NCBI RefSeq assembly: GCF_022385335.1
Contig: NZ_CP092431.1
Span: 6,138,001-6,202,000, forward strand
DNA length: 64,000 bases
DNA from: Streptomyces deccanensis
GTDB lineage: Bacteria > Actinomycetota > Actinomycetes > Streptomycetales > Streptomycetaceae
Direction: 5' to 3'
Shown: piece after piece, positions 1 through 8,925 of the stretch
How the letters are laid out: every line of letters begins with the position of its first letter
How positions within the stretch are numbered: position 1 is the first letter of the stretch
The notes under the pieces: model-generated
Seen by the model: the letters and a program-made list of their open reading frames with translations, nothing else
Databases searched by the model: none
Told to the model about the DNA's origin: nothing
Translations under genes and position numbers: made by a program

Positions 1-75
1 CCACCACACGGCACCCACGGCCCCCAGCACCACAAGCAACGCGCCGCACCACACCACGGCCCCACGCTTCCCCAT
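1..75 (-). CDS. N-terminus of a membrane or secreted protein (partial, runs off left edge)
   Basis: An ATG at position 75 read on the minus strand opens a frame with no stop to the window edge (25 codons). The visible peptide begins Met-Gly-Lys-Arg-Gly, followed by a hydrophobic run of about 20 residues (Val, Leu, Ala, Gly, Trp), which looks like a signal peptide or signal anchor with a positively charged start. A purine-rich GAGGTGGGGG stretch lies just upstream and could be its ribosome binding site. The product cannot be named from 25 residues. Confidence is moderate because codon bias and SD agree but the body of the gene is outside the window. Confidence 0.5.
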   Translation of the reverse strand, partial: MGKRGAVVWCGALLVVLGAVGAVWW

Positions 76-497
76 CGCCCCCACCTCGTCGCCCCCACTC
101 CACCGACCGACCACCCGGCCGCTCCCCCCAAGACCGCCCCCGACCACATCTGGTTCCACCCCCTTTTGGCGTGACGCCGCCGGGGCGATCCGTGTCGAAA
201 AGGCCATCGAGGCAAAGGTCGTGCGGAAGCGTAGTGGCGGGGTCCTCAGGAGTTCCACATTCCGTGCGTGAATGATCTGTCTCGGGTTCTTCTTCCCTCC
301 CCTGCGTCACTGGCTGAACTCCGGCCCCGCCAAGGGAATGCGAGCAAGCCGAAATTCCGTCAAGAAATGCCATCGGCACTTTCCGGACTTTGCTTGCGAG
401 GGCGTAAGCGAAATCGTTTCCGCATATCTACGATTTCGAACCATGACCGACACGGGCCGCCTCGGGTCCACCCCGCACCCTCCGAAAGGAACAGGAA
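76..497. other. Intergenic region, 422 bp, with an inverted repeat upstream of the PixA-family gene
   Basis: No supported gene is seen here; two overlapping plus-strand ORFs at 268-519 lack Streptomyces codon bias. The stretch from about 380 to 440 is relatively AT-rich. It contains a perfect 8-bp inverted repeat, CGAAATCG at 409-416 and CGATTTCG at 431-438, with a -10-like TACGAT (429-434) overlapping the right arm. This is probably the promoter/operator of the gene starting at 498. The left part should hold the promoter of the divergent partial gene. Confidence 0.45.
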
Positions 498-1007
498 ATG
501 GCTGACCTCAACGTCCTGATCGCGTTCGACGCGGCCACGATCGTCGAACTGAATCCCAACGCGTCGAGGAATCCCGACGCGCCGACGTACGCCGACGAGA
601 GCCTCATCTACATGACGACGCGCCACGACCACATCATCGGGACCTCGGGCGCCGAACTGAACCTCCGGGCCGAGCCCGGGGACACCATCAGGTGGCGGGA
701 GACGACGCTGTCGCTCGGCAGCGACTACAAGGCATTACTGTACAAATACGTGAGCAGCGACCCCGGACACCAGCTCATCCGCACCCCGGAGATCGAGGTC
801 ATCGACGGCGTCTATCCGCTGCCGCGGGAAGGCTCCGAGGGCCGGCCGGAATTCGTGACCCAGAACTACCAGGACCACTACTGGCGGACGACGGTCAAAA
901 GGGTCGGCAAGGTCGTCTACCACTTCTCCTTCCAGATCCTCGACCGCCACCGCCAACTGAAGGGCTACTTCCAGTGGGACCCCTTCATCACGATCGAAAA
1001 TCCCTGA
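498..1007 (+). CDS. PixA/AidA-family (inclusion body family) protein
   Basis: This 169-residue protein matches the PixA/AidA inclusion-body family in pattern: an N-terminal strand 'DLNVLIAFD', an Asn-Pro-rich loop with a Pro-Asp-Ala-Pro segment, a central 'HDHIIGTSGAELNLRAEPGD' element, and a C-terminal Tyr/Phe-rich half ending near 'YFQWDPFI'. Family members are small cytoplasmic beta-sandwich proteins, some accumulating as inclusion bodies (PixA of Xenorhabdus); their biochemical role is unclear. An AAAGGA-type SD sits about 8 nt upstream of the ATG. Codon 80 (735-737) is TTA, the rare leucine codon read by the bldA tRNA, so translation is probably tied to development. The gene overlaps the convergent secreted-protein gene by 20 bp. 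Confidence 0.75.
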   Translation: MADLNVLIAFDAATIVELNPNASRNPDAPTYADESLIYMTTRHDHIIGTSGAELNLRAEPGDTIRWRETTLSLGSDYKALLYKYVSSDPGHQLIRTPEIEVIDGVYPLPREGSEGRPEFVTQNYQDHYWRTTVKRVGKVVYHFSFQILDRHRQLKGYFQWDPFITIENP

Positions 1008-1575
1008 GCAGGACGTCCGTCACGCTCACGCCCTCGGAGGCGCCGAAGGTTTCGGTCGTCACTCCGAGGTCATTGGCGGTGACCTGAAGGGCGATGTGGT
1101 CGCTTCCCACGCGGAGGTCGAGCCTGGTCCGGGGCTCGCCCAGGTGGTCCGGCACGCGGTGGACGCGGGCGGCCGGGTACCTCAGGCTCGTCAGCTTCGT
1201 CAGGAGGGCCGTGTAGTCGGTGACGTCCGTGCCGGAGAAGGCGTTGGCCACGCGGCGGGCGTGCCGGTCGGCGACGCACTGTTCGGTGGGGTCCAGCCGC
1301 AACGGGTCGTAGGGGTCCACCGGCAGCCGATCGATGGTGCCGTCGCCGGGAGGCACCGTCGGCCCGTCGCCGTCACCGATGTCCGGGGCGCAGAACTGCC
1401 AGAAGAGGTCGTGCAGTTCGAGGAACCGTGCCTCCGCGGCGTCGTCGCCCACCGAGGCGGCGGCCGCCGCGGAGGCCGGAGCGGCGGCCAAAGCGCTCGG
1501 CGCGCCGTAACCGGTCAGGAGGGCGCCGCCGAGCGCGGCCACCAGCACGTACTTCGGCAGAAGATTCGATCGCAT
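988..1575 (-). CDS. Secreted protein of unknown function
   Basis: This 195-residue protein starts with a clear Sec signal peptide: Met-Arg-Ser-Asn, a hydrophobic core (VLVAALGGALLTGYG), and an Ala-rich cleavage zone near residue 31. The mature part is acidic. It has a central Gly/Asp/Pro-rich segment (about 65-85), two cysteines (one before the acidic segment, one just after), and a C-terminal half that looks like alternating strands. No enzymatic motif was recognised. It is convergent with the PixA-family gene and overlaps its 3' end. The LAL regulator lies just upstream on the same strand, separated by 48 bp, so the two could be co-transcribed. Function is unassigned. Confidence 0.7.
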   Translation of the reverse strand: MRSNLLPKYVLVAALGGALLTGYGAPSALAAAPASAAAAASVGDDAAEARFLELHDLFWQFCAPDIGDGDGPTVPPGDGTIDRLPVDPYDPLRLDPTEQCVADRHARRVANAFSGTDVTDYTALLTKLTSLRYPAARVHRVPDHLGEPRTRLDLRVGSDHIALQVTANDLGVTTETFGASEGVSVTDVLLRDFRS

Positions 1576-1623
1576 GCCCGAACCCTGCCGCTCGTCGGCG
1601 GCCGCTCACATGAGTACCCGTAC

Positions 1624-4416
1624 TCAATCCACCAGGTCGGCCGCCGTGAGCAGGCGGGTCAGGTCCGTCCGGGAGCGGACGTGCAACTTCCGGTAGATCC
1701 GGGTGAGATGGGCCTCGACCGTCTTCCGGGAGACGAACAACGACGCGGCGGCCTCCGTGTTGTTGAGGCCGCGGGCGATCGCGCGCGACACCTGGAACTC
1801 CTGGGGCGTCAGCTGGTTCAGGGTGCCGCCCATGCCGCTGGTGCCGCCGACGGCGGACCGGGCGGCGCCCAGGACACCGCCCGCCGCCGCGAGTTCGCCG
1901 GCCGCGCGCCGGGCCCAGGGGACCGCGCCCAGCCGTTCGAAGCAGGCCAGGGCGGAGGCCAGCGGGGCGCGCGCGGCCCCCGGGCGGCGGTGGCGGCGCA
2001 GCACCTCCGCCTCGCACAACAGGGTCCGCGCCCAGTCGAAGGGGCCCGTCGTCCGCCGGTGGGCGTCGAGCGCCGCGCCGAAGTACGCCTCCGCCTCCTC
2101 CGGCGTCCCCGCGAGCAGCCCCCGGACCCGGGCCGCCGCGGCCTCCGCCGACGCCAGGCCCGTCTCCCGGGCCCGTTCCTCCAGCCAGGACACGACCTCG
2201 GCGGCACGCGGCGCGTTCCCCGCCCGTACGTGCGCCTCCGCCAGGTCCGCCGCGAAGGGCACCACCTCGGGGTTCCCGATGCCCTGCTCGATCGCCAGTG
2301 ACAACGTTTGCTCCAACTGGTCGACGGCCGCGTCGTGGTCACCGTGGGCCAGCGCCGACAGCCCCAGCACCGCCGTCATGTGGAACTCCTGGCAGCCGAT
2401 GCCGTACGCCCCGCACTCCCGCCGCGCCCGCGCCACATGCTCCTCGCACTCGACCCGTTCACCGCGCAGGGCCTCCAGCCGGGCGAGGCAGTACAACGTG
2501 TAGCTCACGCACGTCAGCTGGCCCAGCTCCTCCGCCCAGCGCAGCGACTCCGTCAAGTCGCCCCGAGCGGACTCCCATTGGCCGATACGGGTCTCCAACT
2601 CCCCCCGCACGGCGAGGGTGAAGCCCAGCACGCCCACCGCGCTGTGCCGCCGGGCCGACTCCACGGCCGTGTTGAGCAGCCGGCGCCCCCGTGCGAACTC
2701 CTCCGCCCGGCTCCACGCCTGCCCGGCGATGGCGTACACCTGCTGGTCGCGCACGGGGTCGCCGCCGCCGTGGCGGTCGGCGGCCTCCAGCATCTCGCGG
2801 CCCCGCGCCGTACGGCCGGCCATGATCAGGGCCCCGCCCAGCATCGACAGGCTGTACCAGCGTTCGGGGCCGGACTCGGAGGCGAGGGCGAGGGACTCCT
2901 CGGCGACACGGACCGCCGCCGGGACATGCCCGTCCAGCCGCGCCGCGGCCGTCGCCTCCGCCAGCAGCAGACACGCCCGGGTGCGGTCGGAGTCGCGGAC
3001 GGCGTCGGCGGCGTTCATGAGCAGGCCGTACGCCTGCGCCGTCTCGCCCTTCCAGGTGTGCATACGGCCCAACAGGCCCTGGATGGCGGCGCGTACGGCC
3101 GGGTCGGGGGTGATCCGCAGCGCCTCCTCGCACCACTGCGGGCCCGCCGGGGAGCCGCTGAGCAGGGCGTCGGAGGCGGCGTGGTGGAGGCGGTCGGCGC
3201 GGGGCGCGGGGTCGGGGGTGAGCTCGGCGGCGCGCCGCCAGGCCAGGGCCGACTCGCCGAAGGCACTGCGCCGACGGGCCTCCCGCGCGGCGTCGGCGAG
3301 CGCCGCCGCGGCCTCCTCGTCGGGGCCCGGGGTCGCGGACGCCCGGTACCAGGCGTGCAGCGAACCGGTGCTCACCTCGGCCAGCGCCTGGAACGCGGCG
3401 TACCGGTGCGCGAGCGGGGCCCGGCCCAGCACCAGCGCGCGCAGCACCGGGTGGTGGAAGTCCAGCCCGTCCGCCGAAGCCGTGATCAGGCCGTCCTCCT
3501 CGGCGGGGGAGAGAGCGTCGAGGGAGAGCCCGGCCGCCTCCAGCGCCTTCCGCAGCGGGCCCGCCGCCGTCGAGCGACTGGCGGCCAGGACGACCAGGGC
3601 CCGGCGGGCGGTGTCCGGCAGACCGTCGATCCGGGCCGCCCAGGCGCGCTCCAGATGACTGCCCAGGGACGGCGGATCGAGCAACGGCCGCTCGCCGCGC
3701 GCCTGTTCGTCCGTCAGCGCGCCCGCGATCTCCCGCAGGGCGAGCGGATTGCCACCGCTGACGCGGACGAGGTCGGCGAGGACGTTGGGGGTCACGCGGC
3801 CCTCCAGCAGGGCGGCGCACTCCTCCGGCGCCAGCCCGCCCACCTGCACGGCGGGGATGCTGCGACGCGGCCCCGACTCGCCGTGGTCCTCCCGGGAGCC
3901 CAGCGCCAGGGCGACACGTTCGCTGGAGAGGCGGCGGGCGACGAAGAGCAGGACGCGCTGGGAGGAGGGGTCCACCCAGTGCAGGTCGTCGACGAGGACG
4001 ACCACCGGGCGCTCGTCGCCGAGCGCCGCGAGGACGTTGAGGGCGCCCATGCAGGCGGCGTACGGGTTGCCCGGCGGGTCCGCCGGGTCGCCGCTCAGGG
4101 CCAGACAGGACTCCAGGGCCGAGCGTTGGGCGCCGGGGAGTTCCCTGAAAAGGGACGAATGGGGCATCAGTAGGTCGCCGAGGGTGGCGAAGGGGAGCAC
4201 GGTCTCGGTCTCGATGCCCCGGGCGCGCAGGACCGTGGCCGGGGCCGCGCCGGAGCCATCTGCCCTCGCGCGCTCCGCCGCGTAGTCGAGCAGGGCGGTC
4301 TTCCCGATGCCGGGTTCGCCCCACAGCAGCAGGGCCGCCCCACCCGCCCCACCCGCCACGAGCAGGTCGTCCATCAGCCGGCGTTCCCGCTCCCGACCGA
4401 CGAGTCCCCGTAACAA
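1624..4416 (-). CDS. LAL-type LuxR family transcriptional regulator (large ATP-binding)
   Basis: This 930-residue regulator has the LAL architecture. An N-terminal AAA/STAND ATPase carries Walker A GEPGIGKT at residues 33-40 and a Walker B-like VVVLVDDLHW. A long alpha-helical TPR-like middle follows. A LuxR-type helix-turn-helix sits at the C-terminus (about 865-925) with 'LTPQEFQVSRAIARGLNNTEAA' and 'SRKTVEAHLTRIYRKL'. The start is TTG at 4416, chosen because no in-frame ATG/GTG precedes the conserved 'LVGRE' motif and an AGGGGG SD lies about 8 nt upstream. The second codon is TTA (4411-4413), so translation should depend on the bldA tRNA. Proteins of this class often activate local operons in response to a bound inducer; the target here is unknown. 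Confidence 0.9.
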   Translation of the reverse strand: MLRGLVGRERERRLMDDLLVAGGAGGAALLLWGEPGIGKTALLDYAAERARADGSGAAPATVLRARGIETETVLPFATLGDLLMPHSSLFRELPGAQRSALESCLALSGDPADPPGNPYAACMGALNVLAALGDERPVVVLVDDLHWVDPSSQRVLLFVARRLSSERVALALGSREDHGESGPRRSIPAVQVGGLAPEECAALLEGRVTPNVLADLVRVSGGNPLALREIAGALTDEQARGERPLLDPPSLGSHLERAWAARIDGLPDTARRALVVLAASRSTAAGPLRKALEAAGLSLDALSPAEEDGLITASADGLDFHHPVLRALVLGRAPLAHRYAAFQALAEVSTGSLHAWYRASATPGPDEEAAAALADAAREARRRSAFGESALAWRRAAELTPDPAPRADRLHHAASDALLSGSPAGPQWCEEALRITPDPAVRAAIQGLLGRMHTWKGETAQAYGLLMNAADAVRDSDRTRACLLLAEATAAARLDGHVPAAVRVAEESLALASESGPERWYSLSMLGGALIMAGRTARGREMLEAADRHGGGDPVRDQQVYAIAGQAWSRAEEFARGRRLLNTAVESARRHSAVGVLGFTLAVRGELETRIGQWESARGDLTESLRWAEELGQLTCVSYTLYCLARLEALRGERVECEEHVARARRECGAYGIGCQEFHMTAVLGLSALAHGDHDAAVDQLEQTLSLAIEQGIGNPEVVPFAADLAEAHVRAGNAPRAAEVVSWLEERARETGLASAEAAAARVRGLLAGTPEEAEAYFGAALDAHRRTTGPFDWARTLLCEAEVLRRHRRPGAARAPLASALACFERLGAVPWARRAAGELAAAGGVLGAARSAVGGTSGMGGTLNQLTPQEFQVSRAIARGLNNTEAAASLFVSRKTVEAHLTRIYRKLHVRSRTDLTRLLTAADLVD

Positions 4417-4628
4417 TGCGCCACCCCCTGGTGCCCGCCTGTGCCCGGCCCCGCCCGTCCATCATCCCCCAGGGGGAGTTGTCAGGGGAGATGTAGGGAC
4501 TTCCCGGAAGCGAGGGGGGTGGCCCCGGGCCTTCAATGGTTCACGGAACACAGCACCAACCGAAGGAACAGAAGGAACCAAGGGAAACAGGGGAAATGAA
4601 CCAGGTCGCGGAACTAGGGGGACGGCCC

Positions 4629-5405
4629 ATGCCGGCATCCGTGGGACGCGGGGATCTCACCTCGGGATCCGACCGGCTCGACTCGGTCGAGATCAAGGTG
4701 ACGTTCTCGGGTGCGGGCGCGGCCGCCGCGACTTGGGCGCTGGCGCCGGACACCGGGGGAGCCCGGCGCCGCGTCTACTTCTGTGAGGCCCTCGCCCGCT
4801 CCACGGCGCCAGGTCACCTGCCGCTTCTGGATGCGGGGCTGATCCTGCGCCTACGGGCGGGGAGCGGGCGGGGCGGGGCCGCGACCGCGGAATTGCGGCC
4901 CTGTCGCCGGTCCCGGCTCTCGGAACGCTGGCTGCGCTTCCGTGAGCAGGGACCGGATTCCTTCCACCTGGCGGGCGCCTGGTCGGGCGACCGCCGGGTG
5001 CTTTCCGCCGCGCTCGTCTCCGACTGCGGGCGTACGGCCGTGGAGGCCGCCGTCGCCGGCGGGCCGCTGGACCTCGTCTTCTCCGACCATCAGCGCGCCT
5101 TCCTCGCCGACTGCGCCGACATCGACGTGGGGTTCGGCTCGCTCGACGTCCTCGGGCCCGTGGACACGGTCCGCTGGCACGGGGTGCGTCTCGACCATCA
5201 TGAAGTGACCGTGGAGCGCTGTGCGTTGGCCGCCGACCCTGCCCTGGAGTGGCTGGAGGTCTCCGAGCGGGTCGCCCCCGAGGGCGCGGAGGTCGTGCAG
5301 GCGTCCCTGACCGCGCTCCTGCGGGGGAAGGGGCTCGAACCGGATCTGGGGCGGGGGGTTCGGGTGCGGCGGGTGCTGGAGGCGTTGGCGGCGGAGGGGG
5401 CCTGA
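4629..5405 (+). CDS. CYTH-like domain protein (degenerate)
   Basis: A product of about 258 residues with features of the CYTH (triphosphate tunnel) fold: an N-terminal strand 'VEIKVTFSG', then 'RVYFCEA', an 'LLDAGLILRLRAG' element and a later 'EVTVERCAL...LEWLEVSERV' strand pair, in the same order as CYTH proteins. The hallmark ExExK motif is incomplete (Ser-Val-Glu-Ile-Lys, first Glu missing), so catalysis on triphosphates is doubtful. ATG 4629 is preferred because AGGGGG lies 8 nt upstream; in-frame ATGs at 4596 (weaker SD) and 4536 (no SD) are alternatives. It is divergent from the LAL regulator across about 210 bp of purine-rich sequence. The family assignment is a pattern judgement. Confidence 0.6.
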   Translation: MPASVGRGDLTSGSDRLDSVEIKVTFSGAGAAAATWALAPDTGGARRRVYFCEALARSTAPGHLPLLDAGLILRLRAGSGRGGAATAELRPCRRSRLSERWLRFREQGPDSFHLAGAWSGDRRVLSAALVSDCGRTAVEAAVAGGPLDLVFSDHQRAFLADCADIDVGFGSLDVLGPVDTVRWHGVRLDHHEVTVERCALAADPALEWLEVSERVAPEGAEVVQASLTALLRGKGLEPDLGRGVRVRRVLEALAAEGA

Positions 5406-5467
5406 GGGCGGGCCGGGGAGGGCGCCGGGAGGGGCCGGGGGCGGTTCTTCGGCCGCGGGTTCGCCGT

Positions 5468-5496
5468 GGCTGGTCGCGCGGTTCCCCGCGCCCCTT
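5468..5496 (-). repeat. Dispersed intergenic repeat, copy A
   Basis: Read on the minus strand, this is the sequence type GGGGCGCGGGGAACCGCGCGA followed by CCAGCC. The same core recurs at 10729-10760 and 54631-54665, and a variant at 13403-13456. All copies lie in intergenic gaps. It is GC-rich and partly self-complementary. Confidence 0.6.
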
Positions 5497-5512
5497 CCGG
5501 GCGCGTCGTGCG

Positions 5513-5830
5513 CTATCCCACCCCCAGGGCCCGCAGTCCCGCCGTGGTCGCCGCCGCGGCCAGGACCACCGTCGCGAACGGGGCCCTTCGCCATGCCAGC
5601 GCGCCGCCGACCAGCACCCCGGCGGGCCGTGCCCATCCGGCGGAGCCGCCGCCCTCGGTCAGGGCGCCCGTGGCCAGCAGCGCCACCAGCAGCACCACGG
5701 CGGCCGCCGCCAGCAACTCCCGCACCCGTACGGGGATCTCGACCCGTCCGTGCAGGGCGGGCCCGGTGAGCCGCAGGGCGTACGTGCCCACGGCGAGCGC
5801 GAGCATCGCGCCGACCACCCCGTCGCTCAT
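5513..5830 (-). CDS. azlD: AzlD family branched-chain amino acid export subunit
   Basis: A 105-residue membrane protein with four hydrophobic segments (starting 'GVVGAMLALAVGTYALRLTGPAL', then 'ELLAAAAVVLLVALLATGAL', 'PAGVLVGGALAWRR' and a final C-terminal helix), matching AzlD in size and topology. AzlD is the small partner of AzlC in export of branched-chain amino acids and analogues across the plasma membrane. The ATG at 5830 overlaps the azlC stop codon by 4 bp (ATGA), a typical translationally coupled pair. The fact that it always pairs with azlC supports the call more than any single residue. Confidence 0.85.
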   Translation of the reverse strand: MSDGVVGAMLALAVGTYALRLTGPALHGRVEIPVRVRELLAAAAVVLLVALLATGALTEGGGSAGWARPAGVLVGGALAWRRAPFATVVLAAAATTAGLRALGVG

Positions 5831-6549
5831 GAGGCACTCCCGTCCACCGCACCGGCCGACGTGCGCCACACGACCAGCCCGGCCAGGGCCAGCAGGACGG
5901 GAATCCCCGTCGGGGTCACCGGAGTCGCCGCCAGGGCGACCACCGCACCGAGCAGCGCGGCCCGGCGTACGGGCGGCCGCTCCCGCAGGGCGGGCAGGAC
6001 CAGCGCGGCGAGCACGGCGGGGAACGCGGCGTCGAGGCCGTACGTGGCGGTGTCGCCCAGCGCGGTGCCGGCCAGGGCCCCGGCCAGGACACACACGTTC
6101 CAGACGGCGAACAGGCCGAGCCCCGAGACCCAGAACGCGACCCGGCGTCGTACGGGATCGCTCTGCGCCAGGGCGAAGGCCACCGTCTCGTCGGTGACGA
6201 GGTGCGCGCCCACGAACCGCGCGGTCCTCCCCGGCCCCAGCAGGTCGGCGACCGCCAGGCTGAACGCCGCGTTGCGGGTGTTGAGCAGCAGACCCGTGGC
6301 CGCCGCCGCGAACGGCCCGCCCCCGGCCAGCAGGATCCCGACCGTGCTGAACTGCGCGGCCCCCGCGTACACGACCAGCGACATCACCACCGGCACCCAC
6401 ACGGGCAGTCCGCCCGCCACCGAGATCGCCCCGAAGGAGACGCCGACGACACCCCCGGCGGCGCAGACGAGGGAGATGTCCCGGTACAGCGCGGGGTCAC
6501 GGACCTGGGATGTTCGGAGCAGCGAACGCATGTTCTCTACAATGAACAT
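5827..6549 (-). CDS. azlC: AzlC family branched-chain amino acid permease
   Basis: A 240-residue integral membrane protein with the AzlC pattern: 'SFGAISVAGGLPVWVPVVMSLVVYAGAAQFSTVGILLAGG' early, 'LLLNTRNAAFSLAVA', then several hydrophobic helices. With AzlD it forms an exporter of branched-chain amino acids; in Bacillus it confers 4-azaleucine resistance. It lies 5' of azlD with a 4-bp overlap. The first ATG (6549) falls inside a palindrome shared with the divergent XRE/cupin gene; an internal ATG at 6531 is an equally plausible start. Control by the adjacent XRE/cupin regulator is inferred from the divergent layout and repeated operator-like sites. Confidence 0.85.
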   Translation of the reverse strand: MFIVENMRSLLRTSQVRDPALYRDISLVCAAGGVVGVSFGAISVAGGLPVWVPVVMSLVVYAGAAQFSTVGILLAGGGPFAAAATGLLLNTRNAAFSLAVADLLGPGRTARFVGAHLVTDETVAFALAQSDPVRRRVAFWVSGLGLFAVWNVCVLAGALAGTALGDTATYGLDAAFPAVLAALVLPALRERPPVRRAALLGAVVALAATPVTPTGIPVLLALAGLVVWRTSAGAVDGSAS

Positions 6550-6576
6550 GAGCCACCGTGTTCGTCAAGGCGAACG
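6511..6576. promoter_or_regulatory. Operator cluster between azlCD and the XRE/cupin regulator
   Basis: Three inverted repeats lie side by side: TGTTCG-N6-CGAACG at 6511-6528, CATGTTC-N8-GAACATG at 6529-6550, and TGTTCG-N6-CGAACG at 6559-6576. All share a TGTTC/GAACA half-site. A -10-like TACAAT on the plus strand (6538-6543) falls in the spacer of the middle copy. The arrangement suggests binding by the divergent XRE/cupin repressor with control of both genes. Confidence 0.6.
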
Positions 6577-6599
6577 ATCGTACTTCTGGAGCGAACGAC

Positions 6600-7232
6600 A
6601 TGCCCGACGCAGTCTCCGGCCCAGCCTCCGGCCCAGCCTCCGACGCAGTCTCCGGCGCGGCTTCCGAGGGAGCGAAGCCCCCGTCCCGGCTCCCGCTCGA
6701 CTGGATCGCCGCCTCCCTCCGCCGGGAGCGCGCCCGCGCCGGTCTCTCCCTCTCCGAGCTGGCCAAGCGTGCCGGGATCGCGAAGTCCACGCTGTCCCAG
6801 CTGGAGTCGGCGAGCGGCAACCCGAGCATGGAGACGCTGTGGGCGCTGGGCGTGGCGCTGGGGGTGCCGTTCAGCGCGCTGATCGAGCCGCCGATGCCGG
6901 CGGTGCAGGTGGTCCGGGCGGGGGAGGGGCCCACCGTCCACTCGGAGCACTCCAGTTACACGGCGGTCCTGCTGTCCGCCAGCCCGCCGGGCGCGCGCCG
7001 CGATCTCTACCGGACCCGGCTCGAACCGGGGTCGGTACGGGAGTCGGAGCCGCACATTCCCGGGACGGTGGAGCACCTCACCGTGAGCACGGGCCGGGTG
7101 AAGGCGGGCCCGAGGGGCGAGGAGGTCGAACTCGGCCCCGGGGACTACATGGCGTTCCGGGGCGACGTGCCGCACTCGTACGAGGCGCTCGCCCCCGGAA
7201 CGACCTTCGTCCTGGTGATGCAGCACAGCTAG
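6600..7232 (+). CDS. XRE family transcriptional regulator with C-terminal cupin domain
   Basis: A protein of about 210 residues. After an Ala/Ser/Pro-rich leader comes an XRE helix-turn-helix ('LRRERARAGLSLSELAKRAGIAKSTLSQLESASGNPSMETLWALG'), then a cupin beta-barrel ending '...LGPGDYMAFRGDVPHSYEAL...FVLVMQ'. This domain pair is common in regulators that sense small ligands, often for amino acid or amine export and catabolism. ATG 6600 is chosen because GGAG lies 8 nt upstream; an upstream GTG at 6558 would add 14 residues but lacks an SD and lies inside an operator-like repeat. It is divergent from azlCD and is the likely regulator of that exporter and of itself. Confidence 0.88.
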   Translation: MPDAVSGPASGPASDAVSGAASEGAKPPSRLPLDWIAASLRRERARAGLSLSELAKRAGIAKSTLSQLESASGNPSMETLWALGVALGVPFSALIEPPMPAVQVVRAGEGPTVHSEHSSYTAVLLSASPPGARRDLYRTRLEPGSVRESEPHIPGTVEHLTVSTGRVKAGPRGEEVELGPGDYMAFRGDVPHSYEALAPGTTFVLVMQHS

Positions 7233-7251
7233 GAAAGGGGACGGGAAAGGC

Positions 7252-7284
7252 AGGAGCCCCTGCGCCGAACGGCGAGGGGCTCCT
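7252..7284. terminator. Bidirectional terminator between XRE/cupin and cold-shock genes
   Basis: A perfect 10-bp stem, AGGAGCCCCT at 7252-7261 pairing with AGGGGCTCCT at 7275-7284, has a second small CGCCG/CGGCG stem inside the loop. It lies between two convergent genes, so it should serve both. Confidence 0.8.
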
Positions 7285-7335
7285 TGGGTACTGCTCTCAG
7301 ACGTCGTCAGAGGGGCATCCCTCGGATCGAACGGT

Positions 7336-7539
7336 TCAGACGGGGGTGACGTTCTCCGCCTGCGGACCCTTCGGGCCCTGCGTCACGTCGAAGGAGACCT
7401 GCTGGTTCTCCTCCAGCGAACGGAAGCCGCTCGCGTTGATGGCGGAGTAGTGGACGAACACGTCCGGGCCGCCACCCTCCTGGGCGATGAAGCCAAAGCC
7501 CTTTTCGGCGTTGAACCACTTCACGGTTCCGGTAGCCAT
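7336..7539 (-). CDS. Cold-shock domain protein (CspA family)
   Basis: A 67-residue single cold-shock domain (OB fold) with both RNA-binding motifs: RNP1 'KGFGFIAQ' (13-20) and RNP2-type 'VFVHYSAI'. The sequence starts [16 protein letters not shown] and ends at the domain boundary, the normal family length. It binds single-stranded RNA or DNA and acts as an RNA chaperone. The ATG at 7539 has a strong AAGGAGGG SD about 5 nt upstream; longer in-frame readings upstream lack coding character. The upstream region is unusually AT-rich for this genome and likely includes a long 5' UTR, typical of cold-shock genes. Confidence 0.95.
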   Translation of the reverse strand: MATGTVKWFNAEKGFGFIAQEGGGPDVFVHYSAINASGFRSLEENQQVSFDVTQGPKGPQAENVTPV

Positions 7540-8764
<1,225 letters not shown>

Positions 8765-8925
8765 ACCCTTTCCCGCGAAGTCCCGGTGAACTTCCCGGAA
8801 TTCCGGTTGACGAATTCGCCGTTCTATGGGATTGACTGCGAGACGGATCGCCGACGCCCGCATTTCCCTTCGCGCGTACGGCACTACGCTGGAGAAGGCG
8901 GGGAGGTGCGGGGGAGGTGTCGTCC

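Noticed and set aside
268..519. Two overlapping plus-strand frames upstream of the PixA-family gene
   Set aside because: Neither has Streptomyces codon bias, and the region fits a promoter better.
4536..4628. Longer N-terminus for the CYTH-like protein
   Set aside because: The ATG at 4536 has no SD, and the added residues are a Lys/Glu/Gln-rich reading of the purine-rich leader.
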